This document shows positions 29,788 to 35,501 of a stretch of 35,501 nucleotides of DNA, one piece after another (within the stretch, counting starts at the first letter, position 1; every line of letters begins with the position of its first letter). A program made the position numbers and the translations under genes. Source of the stretch: a virus; the IMG/VR virus record IMGVR_UViG_3300036823_000154, positions 1 to 35,501 of that record; one strand, written 5' to 3'. The notes beneath the pieces are model-generated. The model was not told the DNA's origin. It made no database searches and worked only from the letters and a program-made list of their open reading frames with translations.

Positions 29788-30063
29788 TTAGTTTTCGGTC
29801 TTCTCTTCTGCCTCCGGGGATTTCTCGCCCTCCGCGGCTTTATCCGTGTCGGACGCTTCCTCTTCGGTCTTCTCTTCTGCTTCCGCATCTGGAGCGGTGG
29901 CCGTTTCCGGCTCCGCAGTCGGCGCGGCCTCAGTCGCAACTTCTTCCGGAGTCGCCCGAGCCGCGGGCTCAAGTCCGGCGTCATCCTTCTTCGGCTCAAC
30001 GGGCGGCTGCTCGGTTCCTGCTTCCTTGATGCCGCCGCCCGGCGCTGCTTCGTAATCTGCCAT
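29788..30063 (-). CDS. Acidic low-complexity protein (91 aa)
   Basis: Almost entirely Glu, Ala, Pro, Thr and Asp (for example EEKTEEEASDTDKAAEGEK); no folded domain is expected. Its codon bias makes long Arg/Lys-rich frames in other registers, which are shadows. It lies between the zinc-ribbon coiled-coil gene and the 78-aa gene, with 160 bases of non-coding sequence after it (29628-29787), where only a short ATCGG/CCGAT hairpin was seen. It could be a DNA mimic or a disordered scaffold helper. Confidence 0.6.
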   Translation of the reverse strand: MADYEAAPGGGIKEAGTEQPPVEPKKDDAGLEPAARATPEEVATEAAPTAEPETATAPDAEAEEKTEEEASDTDKAAEGEKSPEAEEKTEN

Positions 30064-30109
30064 TGTTTTGATAGTTAGATTTGTCTCGACCTTTTCATCG
30101 GGAATGAGA

Positions 30110-30613
30110 TCATAGGTGTTGTATCCGCTCCGCTATCGTCCGGTTGTTCTGGGCGAGCCCTTGGAAGTATTTTGCCGTCTTCTCGCCATTCGCGGCGTTC
30201 TCTTCCTCGGCCTTCGCCTGATCGCGCTTTGACTTGGCAATGTCTTCGGCCTCCTTGCGCTCCTTGTCAGACTCGTACTTCTCCTGTCCGGTCATCTGAT
30301 CGCGCTTGATGAGCTTCACAGATTCGCGGCAGTCGAGACATATATGCTCCTTCCCGATCTCGGTTGAGAGCGCAGAGGTACCGTGCTCGTGCCCGTTCTC
30401 GCAAACCCAATAGCCCTTCTCCTCCATCTCGCTCACCTCCTTGATCCGAGCGTCCATCTCGTCGGCTTCCCTGTTCAGCTTCTCGATGAGCGCCCGCTTT
30501 TCTGTGGAGAGGCGGAGCGAAAGGCCGGCGTTCAGCAGATTAGTTTCAGCCTCCATGAGCTGGCTGAATACGTACTTTTTCTTGGCCCACCAGCGGGCGA
30601 ATATCTGGAGCAT
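30110..30613 (-). CDS. Coiled-coil protein with central zinc ribbon (167 aa)
   Basis: An N-terminal coiled coil (about 10-65) is followed by YWVCENGHEHG (about 68-78) and CLDCRES (about 92-98), a Cys-His/Cys-Cys zinc site, and a second long charged helix (about 105-167). It starts at the ATG just after the stop of the 34-aa gene (TAAATG). No family known; it may be structural or a packaging accessory. Confidence 0.6.
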   Translation of the reverse strand: MLQIFARWWAKKKYVFSQLMEAETNLLNAGLSLRLSTEKRALIEKLNREADEMDARIKEVSEMEEKGYWVCENGHEHGTSALSTEIGKEHICLDCRESVKLIKRDQMTGQEKYESDKERKEAEDIAKSKRDQAKAEEENAANGEKTAKYFQGLAQNNRTIAERIQHL

Positions 30614-30718
30614 TTATGAGAGATGGATAAGGGTTTCGACGATGGCGGTCGCCACGACAAAAGTCAGCGCAATGACGCACAGGAGACGCACGGATGCCTT
30701 GAAGTACTTGGATGTCAT
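30614..30718 (-). CDS. Small membrane peptide (34 aa)
   Basis: A basic start (MTSKYFKASVR) and one hydrophobic segment (about residues 11-28). The ATG at 30718 is 19 bases after the -10 box of the promoter at 30738-30765, giving a very short leader without SD site. Its stop touches the ATG of the next gene. Real but small; possibly a regulator of lysis or membrane. Confidence 0.45.
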   Translation of the reverse strand: MTSKYFKASVRLLCVIALTFVVATAIVETLIHLS

Positions 30719-30737
30719 GGATTTAGGGGATGCTTTA

Positions 30738-30765
30738 ATTGTAAGATATGGGCGACGTATGTCAA
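30738..30765 (-). promoter_or_regulatory. Sigma-70 promoter TTGACA-16-TACAAT
   Basis: TTGACA (30760-30765) and TACAAT (30738-30743) on the minus strand with a 16-base spacer, 11 of 12 consensus bases. It is positioned to start the unit 30718 leftwards through the coiled-coil and acidic genes, perhaps into terminase. It lies back to back with the plus-strand membrane protein gene. Confidence 0.65.
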
Positions 30766-30781
30766 TCCACAGGAGATCCGA

Positions 30782-31192
30782 ATGGAAGGTGGCCTGTTCA
30801 CCCTTGGCGGCGTAGTAGTCGGTGCCCTGCTCGCGTTTTTTCTCACGCGGACGCAGAAACGGGAAGAGTGGTTGCGGGATCGGCGCGTGGAGGAATGCAA
30901 GCAACTGCTAAGCCAAATGACCGTAACAGCGTTCGAAATCCATGACTGGAAATTCAACATACATGGAGACACTAATGCATCAACAAGGGCCTATAACGAT
31001 TCAGCGAAGGAGTTTCAAAGAATCCTCGGCAGTAGTTTATTTATTGCGAATGAAATCGAGAATGCCCACATAGGCGCCAGATGGTTGGAAGCAACAAACA
31101 CATTGATTGCGCGCAGTAATGTGATTGCCTTCGATGCCGCCTACCATGCATTGAGGAATGAGATTGTCGATATTGGTCTCAAGTCGGTCTAG
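30782..31192 (+). CDS. Membrane-anchored helical protein (136 aa)
   Basis: The ATG at 30782 has AGGAGAT six bases upstream; a longer frame to 30623 is low quality. N-terminal membrane segment (about residues 3-23, TLGGVVVGALLAFFLT) followed by RTQKREEWLRDRRVEECKQLL and more helix. This plan is common in bacterial and phage proteins of unknown role. It is a plus-strand gene with SD site amid minus-strand genes, so a moron is likely. Confidence 0.65.
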   Translation: MEGGLFTLGGVVVGALLAFFLTRTQKREEWLRDRRVEECKQLLSQMTVTAFEIHDWKFNIHGDTNASTRAYNDSAKEFQRILGSSLFIANEIENAHIGARWLEATNTLIARSNVIAFDAAYHALRNEIVDIGLKSV

Positions 31193-31196
31193 TCTT

Positions 31197-31643
31197 TCAT
31201 TTCGCTACCGTATAGACGTAGTCGATATGTTCTGGGAGCCATAGCGTCTCGATCAGCCGCCTTGTAATCTTCCAGTCGCGGGTCTCGAACCCTTTGACCT
31301 CCAAAAGCTCGAAGGTCTCATCGTTGTGCTCAATGCGGAAGTCCACCTTATGCGTAAGGATCAGCTCGCCGGCCGGGCTCCTGATCTCGATCATGAACTG
31401 TCGCTTCCAGTCCTTGATGTCTCCGGCGCGCTTTCGCCAGTCCAGTGACATTGCCGTTTGCGCCTCAAACTTCGAATCATAGAAGTACCCGTTGTACTGG
31501 CATCGAATTGCGTGATATTTGCCGGCCGCAGCCTTCTTCGACCCACGCACCTTCCCGCAGAGGCAGACCGCGTCGTTCGTTTCCGAATCCACAAAATACC
31601 GGTGCTGATGACCCTTCGCGCCTCGCCGCTGGAAATATGTCAT
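31197..31643 (-). CDS. DUF1064-type PD-(D/E)XK nuclease (148 aa)
   Basis: A short Cys pair (CLCGKV) at about 27-32 is followed by SKFEAQTAMSLDWRKRAGDI (about 57-76), KVDFRIEHN (about 97-106) and FELLEVKGFETRDW (about 110-123). The E...D...ExK set is the active site of the DUF1064 phage family, thought to act on branched DNA. It is coupled by ATGA to the Cys-rich gene before it, and its stop is close to the end of the plus-strand gene. It belongs to the replication/recombination block. Confidence 0.85.
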   Translation of the reverse strand: MTYFQRRGAKGHQHRYFVDSETNDAVCLCGKVRGSKKAAAGKYHAIRCQYNGYFYDSKFEAQTAMSLDWRKRAGDIKDWKRQFMIEIRSPAGELILTHKVDFRIEHNDETFELLEVKGFETRDWKITRRLIETLWLPEHIDYVYTVAK

Positions 31644-31885
31644 TCCCTCCGGCGTCTAGGTTTGTCTGAAAGCGGCCGGCCATGTCCGCACGGACAATCG
31701 CATGGGTGGTCGTGGCTGTTGTTCTCCCGCCAGTCTCGGACGATGCGGGCGTGATCTTTCTGTGCGGCGTGCGTGAGCCTTCGGGCGAGTTTGTCGTCGT
31801 TATATTCTTGGCGCGGGACGAAACCATCACAGCCCTTGTGGTCATTGGCTTTGCATTCTTGGCTTTTGTAGTGCGGGCCGCGCAT
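31640..31885 (-). CDS. Cys/His-rich small protein (81 aa)
   Basis: The ATG at 31885 (MRGPHYKSQECKANDHKGC) is favoured; codons further upstream overlap the divergent gene. CKANDHKGC and HPCDCPCGH near the end provide many metal ligands. A -10 box ends 17 bases upstream of the start. It is coupled to the DUF1064 gene, so it may be part of the same DNA-processing step. No family recognised. Confidence 0.6.
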   Translation of the reverse strand: MRGPHYKSQECKANDHKGCDGFVPRQEYNDDKLARRLTHAAQKDHARIVRDWRENNSHDHPCDCPCGHGRPLSDKPRRRRE

Positions 31886-31901
31886 GGAGATATTTGATTT
31901 A

Positions 31902-31929
31902 ACTTTACCGTTGATAGCCGCGCAGTCAA
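31902..31929 (-). promoter_or_regulatory. Promoter TTGACT-16-TAAAGT before the Cys-rich/DUF1064 unit
   Basis: TTGACT (31924-31929) and TAAAGT (31902-31907) with 16-base spacing, 9 of 12 consensus bases. Transcription would start about 10 bases before the ATG at 31885, again a near-leaderless arrangement as at 30738-30765. Confidence 0.45.
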
Positions 31930-31964
31930 GGTGAGAGGCGTAAGATTTTGAAGAGGAGTTTGCG

Positions 31965-32219
31965 GTGGCAAACAGCAGCGCGCGGCGGTTCATCTATCTG
32001 TACAACCAGAGAGAACAGGACATCGAAGACGATCCGAGCGGGACGATCGAGATGCCGAGCGTCGGAAGCATCATCAGTCGGCGCGACAAGCAATTCAGAG
32101 TGATTCATGTCATAGCGCCGGTTTCTATGGACGGAACGACTCCAATTGTTCGCGTGTTTTTGAACGACGTTGCGAGGAGCATGAACCGCAATTCACGAGT
32201 AAAGCACCTGCCGAAGTAA
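31965..32219 (+). CDS. Small beta-rich plus-strand protein (84 aa)
   Basis: The start is GTG at 31965 with AAGAGGAG six bases before it. Ser/Arg-rich start (ANSSARRFIYLYNQRE), then PSVGSIISRRDKQFRVIHVIAPV and PIVRVFLND, a small beta barrel. It ends one base before the stop of the convergent wHTH gene (32221). Function unknown; moron-like by strand and SD. Confidence 0.65.
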   Translation: MANSSARRFIYLYNQREQDIEDDPSGTIEMPSVGSIISRRDKQFRVIHVIAPVSMDGTTPIVRVFLNDVARSMNRNSRVKHLPK

Positions 32220-32220
32220 T

Positions 32221-32547
32221 TTAGAAAAGTCTCGGGGAAGCTGGTGCCGGCCGTTCCTCTTTTTCGTTCGTAAACGCGTCCGGCAACACCGGGTGCTTCG
32301 CCTTCCAGCAATGCGCGGTCGATCCCGTGACCTTGCACGTCCGCTTGCCGGCGTCGAGGATCAGTCCCATCTTCCGGAGCTCAAGGCATCGCGGCGTGAT
32401 TCTGTTCACCGGCCATCCCAACCGCGCGGCGAGTTCGGCGTTCGTGGCGTCCGGAAAGAACCGGAGCGCATCGAACACTTCCTTTTGTTTCTTGCCGAGG
32501 TCTTGTGTCGCGCAGGCATATGCCCAGAGGCTTGTATCTTGAATCAT
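32221..32547 (-). CDS. Winged-helix DNA-binding protein (108 aa)
   Basis: The ATG at 32547 is chosen; the longer frame overlaps the divergent gene and is not protein-like. KKQKEVFDALRFFPDATNAELAARLGWP (about residues 18-45) and RCLELRKMGLI (about 51-61) form a helix-turn-helix with wing, as in MarR/ArsR-like or phage regulators. Two later Cys (CKVTGSTAHCW) may bind metal. It could repress the divergent promoter region at 32540-32630. Confidence 0.7.
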   Translation of the reverse strand: MIQDTSLWAYACATQDLGKKQKEVFDALRFFPDATNAELAARLGWPVNRITPRCLELRKMGLILDAGKRTCKVTGSTAHCWKAKHPVLPDAFTNEKEERPAPASPRLF

Positions 32548-32567
32548 TGGAACGGGGTGGATTATTT
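32539..32567 (+). promoter_or_regulatory. Possible promoter for the Gln/Gly-rich gene
   Basis: TTGAAT (32539-32544) and TTATTT (32562-32567) with a 17-base spacer. Weak -10. It overlaps the start of the wHTH gene, so that protein could self-limit and control this promoter. Confidence 0.3.
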
Positions 32568-32632
32568 GTTTGAAAGGAGGAGGGCGCGGTTCGACGGGCG
32601 CGCATCCAATAACGGTAAGGAGTACACAACCC

Positions 32633-32827
32633 ATGGCAGACGATAAACAGCAGGGTCACAATCAGCAGTCGGGCTCCGGTTCACAATCACAGCCTCAACA
32701 GGGCAACCCACCCGAGAAGCAGGGCGGACAGCAGCAAGGCGGACAGCAGCAGCCCGGCCAGCAGAAGAAGGACGGACAGGGCAACCAGCAAAATCAGGGA
32801 ACCGAGAAAACCGGAACGCAGCGCTAG
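32633..32827 (+). CDS. Gln/Gly-rich disordered protein (64 aa)
   Basis: The ATG at 32633 with TAAGGAG nine bases upstream decides the start; codons upstream in frame have no support. The protein is a run of Gln, Gly, Lys and Pro (KQGGQQQGGQQQPGQ) with no fold. It is followed by a strong intrinsic terminator, making a closed plus-strand cassette (promoter, SD, gene, terminator) typical of morons. Role unknown; low-complexity proteins of this sort may act as phase-separating or surface-coating factors. Confidence 0.6.
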   Translation: MADDKQQGHNQQSGSGSQSQPQQGNPPEKQGGQQQGGQQQPGQQKKDGQGNQQNQGTEKTGTQR

Positions 32828-32854
32828 AACTCGACGATTCCTCACTACTCTTGC

Positions 32855-32885
32855 GGCGGCGGTTTTCACCGCCGCCTTGCTTTTT
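32855..32885 (+). terminator. Intrinsic terminator
   Basis: GGCGGCGG (32855-32862), TTTTCA loop and CCGCCGCC (32869-32876), followed by TTGCTTTTT. It ends the Gln/Gly-rich gene and also keeps plus-strand transcripts from opposing the minus-strand SSB block. Confidence 0.9.
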
Positions 32886-33035
32886 GACGTGGAAGAGGCG
32901 CATTTCCCTCAGAGTGTGATGAGTTCGTGTCATTTTGCTTTCATTTTGCTTCTGAACTCGGAGAGGGCCTTTCCATAGGTATTGCACCCACCTCTCTTTT
33001 GCCCCGTGCTTATGGGAGAGGAGACCCTTGAGATT

Positions 33036-33329
33036 TCAATTAGACTTTTGGTACCACGGCTTCGCGATTATCTCGTAGTGATGGACGACATCGTTCTTCG
33101 TGAACGGACTGAGGTCGTTCCACATCTCTTCCGCATGGCGGCACCGCTTACGCTGGAACATGGACATGGGACACGTGCAACTGATGTTCGGGTCCGTCAT
33201 CGACCCACCCCAATAGATCGTCGTTGTGTAGATGACGGATGGGTCTTTGCTAGAAAGGAATGTCTTCTGGCGAAATATCCTCTCCTGCTCCCAGGCTTGG
33301 ACGATCTCCTTCACCATCTTGCTCATCGA
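33036..33329 (-). CDS. SWIM-like zinc finger protein (97 aa)
   Basis: PNISCTCPMSMFQRKRCRHAEEMW (in two parts: SCTCP and RCRHAEEM) has the CxC...CxH ligands of SWIM fingers, with an upstream YTTTIYWGG strand. The start is uncertain: ATG 33329 or 33320 would overlap the end of the SSB-like gene by about 70 bases, and the first ATG after it (MTDPNIS) would lose the leading strand. SWIM fingers bind DNA or proteins, often with recombination factors, and this one lies next to an SSB-like gene. The 207 bases after it hold only the terminator and an AGCAAAATGA repeat. Confidence 0.65.
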   Translation of the reverse strand, partial: SMSKMVKEIVQAWEQERIFRQKTFLSSKDPSVIYTTTIYWGGSMTDPNISCTCPMSMFQRKRCRHAEEMWNDLSPFTKNDVVHHYEIIAKPWYQKSN

Positions 33330-33762
33330 GTTGTATGGTCGGGATGTGTTCTGCCGACGCTTGCACTGCGACCTTTGAAATGCGCTTGCCATACTTGCCG
33401 TTCTTCAACTTGAACGCCTCCACAAAGAACTCCTCCCCGATCTCGATGTCCTCCAGATCCTCAATAAGGTAATAGAGATTGCCGTCCTCATTCTTGATCG
33501 GCATGTTCCACAGCTTCTCTACGCCGTTGTCGGTAATGACCATTTGGAGCTCTTCCTGCTCCGCGCCGTTAAAGCTTTTTCCTTTCCCGATTTTTTGGGA
33601 GACGATCTTCACCCGGTGCTGACCGTTCGGGACTTCGACATCGATCATTTGTCCGCCACCAGCGTCGATCTTCTTCTTATCCGTCACGCTGAAGAACTGG
33701 TTCTTATCCGCAATGGCGCCTTTCTCGCGCGCCTTGTCCGCCAACTGCTTTGCCAATGTCAT
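33250..33762 (-). CDS. SSB-like single-strand DNA-binding protein (170 aa)
   Basis: A central beta region (GQHRVKIVSQKIGKGKSF, LQMVITDNGVEKLWNMPI, EEFFVEAFKLKNG) resembles an OB fold. The C-terminus ends in an acidic linker and EDISPEDIPF, the tip used by SSB proteins to recruit partners. The core is diverged, so the call rests on the tail and beta pattern. It lies between a coiled-coil protein and the SWIM gene, as in phage recombination modules. Confidence 0.75.
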   Translation of the reverse strand: MTLAKQLADKAREKGAIADKNQFFSVTDKKKIDAGGGQMIDVEVPNGQHRVKIVSQKIGKGKSFNGAEQEELQMVITDNGVEKLWNMPIKNEDGNLYYLIEDLEDIEIGEEFFVEAFKLKNGKYGKRISKVAVQASAEHIPTIQLDEQDGEGDRPSLGAGEDISPEDIPF

Positions 33763-33805
33763 ACTTTTATAAATGTGATTAGTTGTTATGGGCGTTCGAC
33801 GCGCC

Positions 33806-34678
33806 CTATGCAGCCTGCAATTCGCTCACAATCTCATCGATGAGCTTCTTTATCCGCCCGACCTTTGCCTGCGCCTTCTTGCTTGTGACCTCGGGGAACT
33901 GGATCAACCGGAAGGTGCCGGCGAACGAATGGAGCTTCTCCGTATCCGGTCGCTCAGCTTCAATCCGATCCGCTTCGGCCTTCGCCGCGGCCTCAGCCGC
34001 GATGCGCTCATCCCCTTTACGCTTGGCATCGATTTCCGCCTGAATACGGGCTTGCTCTGCGGCCTTCCTACTGGCTTCTTCCACCTCGGCTTTGTGCCGC
34101 GCTTCTCGTTCTGCCTCAAGACGCTCGTCTTCGATAGCCTTCTTCTCCGCTTCAATCCGTTCCGCTTCAGCCTTGAGCGCACGATCACGCTCCTCCTGCT
34201 CCACGCGCTGCTGTTCAAGCTTCGTGGCAATAAGGGTATTCAATACCTCCCCAAATGCAACGTCGTCCAATGTGAGGAGTTCCGCTTCCGTGATTTCTGC
34301 GCCGATTTCGGCAACCTTCGCTTTCCGGTCCGGCAGCTTCTCGCGCTGCTCCTTTTCGAACTTCATACGCGCCTTCTCGTCGTCGATCTTCTTCTGCTCG
34401 GCAATAAGGTGATTCTCTACTTCGAGAATCGCATCCGTAATGCGCTTCGCCTCGGCATCTACCGCCCTGCCGTATTCGAGGCTATGGGCCTTTAGCTCCA
34501 CCCGGCGCTTCTCAACGTTCACCCGCTCACCCTTGATAAACAGCCGCGCCTCCCTCACCTTTTCATAGCCCTCCAAATCATCCAGTCCCTTGACGGTGAG
34601 CGGCAGGAACTCATCGCGGTACGATTCGAGCGCCGCATCCGTCACGCTGTATTTGACCAACTCCTTTATGTCTTCCAT
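33806..34678 (-). CDS. Coiled-coil recombination-associated protein (290 aa)
   Basis: About residues 15-75 hold a small conserved-looking helical part (KGLDDLEGYEKVREARLFIK, then RVNVEKRRVELKAHS) as in DUF1351-type phage proteins. From about 80 to 240 it is continuous Glu/Lys/Ala/Arg coiled coil. The last 45 residues form a further short domain (TFRLIQFPEVTSKKAQAKVG). It precedes the SSB-like gene. Its role may be to link exonuclease/annealing proteins; no nuclease motif is visible. Confidence 0.65.
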   Translation of the reverse strand: MEDIKELVKYSVTDAALESYRDEFLPLTVKGLDDLEGYEKVREARLFIKGERVNVEKRRVELKAHSLEYGRAVDAEAKRITDAILEVENHLIAEQKKIDDEKARMKFEKEQREKLPDRKAKVAEIGAEITEAELLTLDDVAFGEVLNTLIATKLEQQRVEQEERDRALKAEAERIEAEKKAIEDERLEAEREARHKAEVEEASRKAAEQARIQAEIDAKRKGDERIAAEAAAKAEADRIEAERPDTEKLHSFAGTFRLIQFPEVTSKKAQAKVGRIKKLIDEIVSELQAA

Positions 34679-34687
34679 GTTTATGCT

Positions 34688-34915
34688 TTATTCGTAATGA
34701 TTAATTTGTTCTTCGGACGATTCGACGTTCGTCCGTTCGATCTCTTTAAGGAAATATTCTTTGGTGTTTTCAGGGAAGTAACGACGACGGGCGGGGCGGC
34801 CTTGCATGAGTTCTTCCGCCTGCATGTAAGCTTTCGCCTGTTCGTTGCGCTCGTCCTGCTCCAGTTGTTCGAGAGCTGATGCGTGGTTGGCGGCGGTGAT
34901 TTCGGATTGGGTCAT
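34688..34915 (-). CDS. Small early protein (75 aa)
   Basis: The ATG at 34915 overlaps the stop of the upstream 55-aa gene (ATGA); a TTG start at 34930 is less likely. Helical Glu/Gln-rich N-terminal half (LEQLEQDERNEQAKAYMQAEE), then GRPARRRYFPENTKEYFLKEIERT. No family recognised. Confidence 0.6.
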   Translation of the reverse strand: MTQSEITAANHASALEQLEQDERNEQAKAYMQAEELMQGRPARRRYFPENTKEYFLKEIERTNVESSEEQINHYE

Positions 34916-35079
34916 GGTTTTATTGGGCAATTAGGATTTACGCAAACATCTCGCTTATCGTCATACGGCTCCATGCAAACACCACATTTGGGACAGCGCA
35001 CAGTATCGGGGACAAAGAGAACGATGAGCAGCGCGACGGTATAGCACATAAACATGAGGCCGATGTCGATATAGCTCAT
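34912..35079 (-). CDS. Membrane-anchored zinc-ribbon peptide (55 aa)
   Basis: The ATG at 35077-35079 overlaps the stop of the YopX-like gene, and its TGA overlaps the next ATG. One membrane segment (about residues 5-24, DIGLMFMCYTVALLIVLF) is followed by CPKCGVC (29-35) and CVNPNC (46-51), a zinc ribbon on the cytoplasmic or outer face. The two stop-start overlaps support it. Function unknown. Confidence 0.6.
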   Translation of the reverse strand: MSYIDIGLMFMCYTVALLIVLFVPDTVRCPKCGVCMEPYDDKRDVCVNPNCPIKP

Positions 35080-35369
35080 TTCAGTAGTTCAGGGTTTTCG
35101 TGGATGTTGCCGATGACCTCACAAGTTTGATTGACGAGAAGATAACGATTTATCGGGGCTTGGTTTGCCATTTGCCCCCAAATTGCCCAACCGCCAAACT
35201 CCTTATCCCAAAATACTTCTGACCTTTGCGAACCGCTATACATCGAAACAATATCCCCCTCATACATCTCGCGGCCGTTCCTGTCGCACAAACCGGTAAA
35301 TTGGTGAAATATATATCCGTGCTGTTGCGCCAGCTTAATGCTTCCCAACTCAATTTCGTCGGAGTTCAT
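35076..35369 (-). CDS. YopX-family protein, N-terminally truncated (97 aa)
   Basis: FHQFTGLCDRNGREMYEGDIV (within residues 22-42) and the C-terminal GNIHENPELL are the YopX signature. The usual N-terminus (KFR-W...) is missing. Before the ATG the same frame reads NGASW and then a TAG stop where the family commonly has Trp. The IS630 remnant begins right there, which suggests the gene lost its front when the element arrived. YopX proteins are common small early proteins of phages with no known activity. Start at 35369 is thus provisional. Confidence 0.75.
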   Translation of the reverse strand: MNSDEIELGSIKLAQQHGYIFHQFTGLCDRNGREMYEGDIVSMYSGSQRSEVFWDKEFGGWAIWGQMANQAPINRYLLVNQTCEVIGNIHENPELLK

Positions 35370-35385
35370 CCACGACGCCCCATTC

Positions 35386-35501
35386 TAGTGTAGTGTCTCA
35401 AGCAGATCGTCTTTTATTGAGTGCGGTCTGAGCGCGAGTAACCTTTTCGAGGATGTCGTTTGCCTTGGCGGTCCATATAAAGGGCTTTGGCTTCTTGTTG
35501 T
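35386..35501. mobile_element. Left end of an IS630-family insertion (partial)
   Basis: The transposase stop is followed within 15 bases by a CTAG (35385-35388), matching the CTAG/TA targets of IS630 elements; GTGTAGTGTCTCA would be the terminal repeat. The other end is outside the window, so the repeat cannot be checked. The boundary is inferred. Confidence 0.45.
35398..35501 (-). CDS. IS630-type transposase, C-terminal end only
   Basis: The last 33 residues of a gene that runs off the right edge (frame KKPKPFIWTAKANDILEKV, then RAQTALNKRRSA and a TGA at 35398-35400). The KPFxWTxxANDIL pattern is the end of IS630/Tc1-mariner-type DDE transposases. The catalytic part lies beyond the window. 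Whether the element is complete cannot be seen. Confidence 0.75.
   Translation of the reverse strand, partial: NKKPKPFIWTAKANDILEKVTRAQTALNKRRSA

Noticed and set aside
29724-29999. Arg/Lys-rich frame of 91 codons
   Set aside because: It is the shifted reading of the Glu/Ala-rich acidic gene at 29788-30063.
1-35501. Alternative genetic code (TGA read through)
   Set aside because: All three stops end genes at tight junctions and Trp is coded by TGG throughout; no in-frame TGA was needed in core genes.

Overview
The window is most of a tailed-phage (siphovirus) genome, free or as a prophage. About 30 kb is one long leftward (minus-strand) late operon read from right to left: terminase, portal, a fibre/spike cassette, prohead protease, HK97-fold major capsid protein, connectors, tail tube, tail chaperones, tape measure, baseplate hub, fibres and lysis genes. 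The right 5-6 kb holds early or accessory genes: SSB-like protein, coiled-coil protein, DUF1064 nuclease, small zinc ribbons and a YopX-like remnant. It ends in the tail of an IS630-type transposase. No integrase, repressor, tRNA, rRNA or CRISPR array was seen. The host cannot be fixed from the sequence. The code is standard (TGG for Trp; TAA, TAG and TGA all end genes). Ser/Thr-rich 'TSTS'-type surface proteins and weak Shine-Dalgarno (SD) use on the minus strand would suit an uncultivated lineage such as Patescibacteria, but this is a weak inference.

Layout in order of transcription. Early/accessory: IS630 end, truncated YopX gene, 55-aa zinc-ribbon membrane peptide, 75-aa protein, coiled-coil protein, SSB-like protein, SWIM-finger protein, winged-helix protein, two-gene Cys-rich/DUF1064 unit, 34-aa membrane peptide, zinc-ribbon coiled coil, acidic protein and two small proteins. 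Packaging and head: TerS, TerL with an intein, small genes, portal-MuF fusion, HNH endonuclease, a spike/fibre cassette with five genes, protease-scaffold, major capsid protein, putative decoration protein, adaptor, gp10-like protein and tail terminator. Tail: HNH endonuclease, 80-aa protein, tail tube, chaperone G and its frameshifted GT form, a structured non-coding block of about 550 nt, zinc-ribbon membrane protein, tape measure, hub, two fibre genes. Lysis: zinc ribbon, XhlA-like membrane protein, papain-like peptidase, holin-like protein, then a structured RNA element and a cut-off HNH gene. Five small plus-strand genes with good SD sites sit like morons among the minus-strand genes.

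The most striking points are: (1) a complete 230-residue HNH endonuclease gene lying in a different frame inside the TerL intein, so that one stretch of about 690 bases is open in two frames of the same strand; (2) the ornate non-coding region at 8160-8735 with a near-consensus promoter and a possible long-range closing stem; (3) a compact structured RNA between holin and HNH gene; (4) four HNH genes plus an intein in one late operon; and (5) a signal-peptide-bearing beta-helix spike placed within the head genes.
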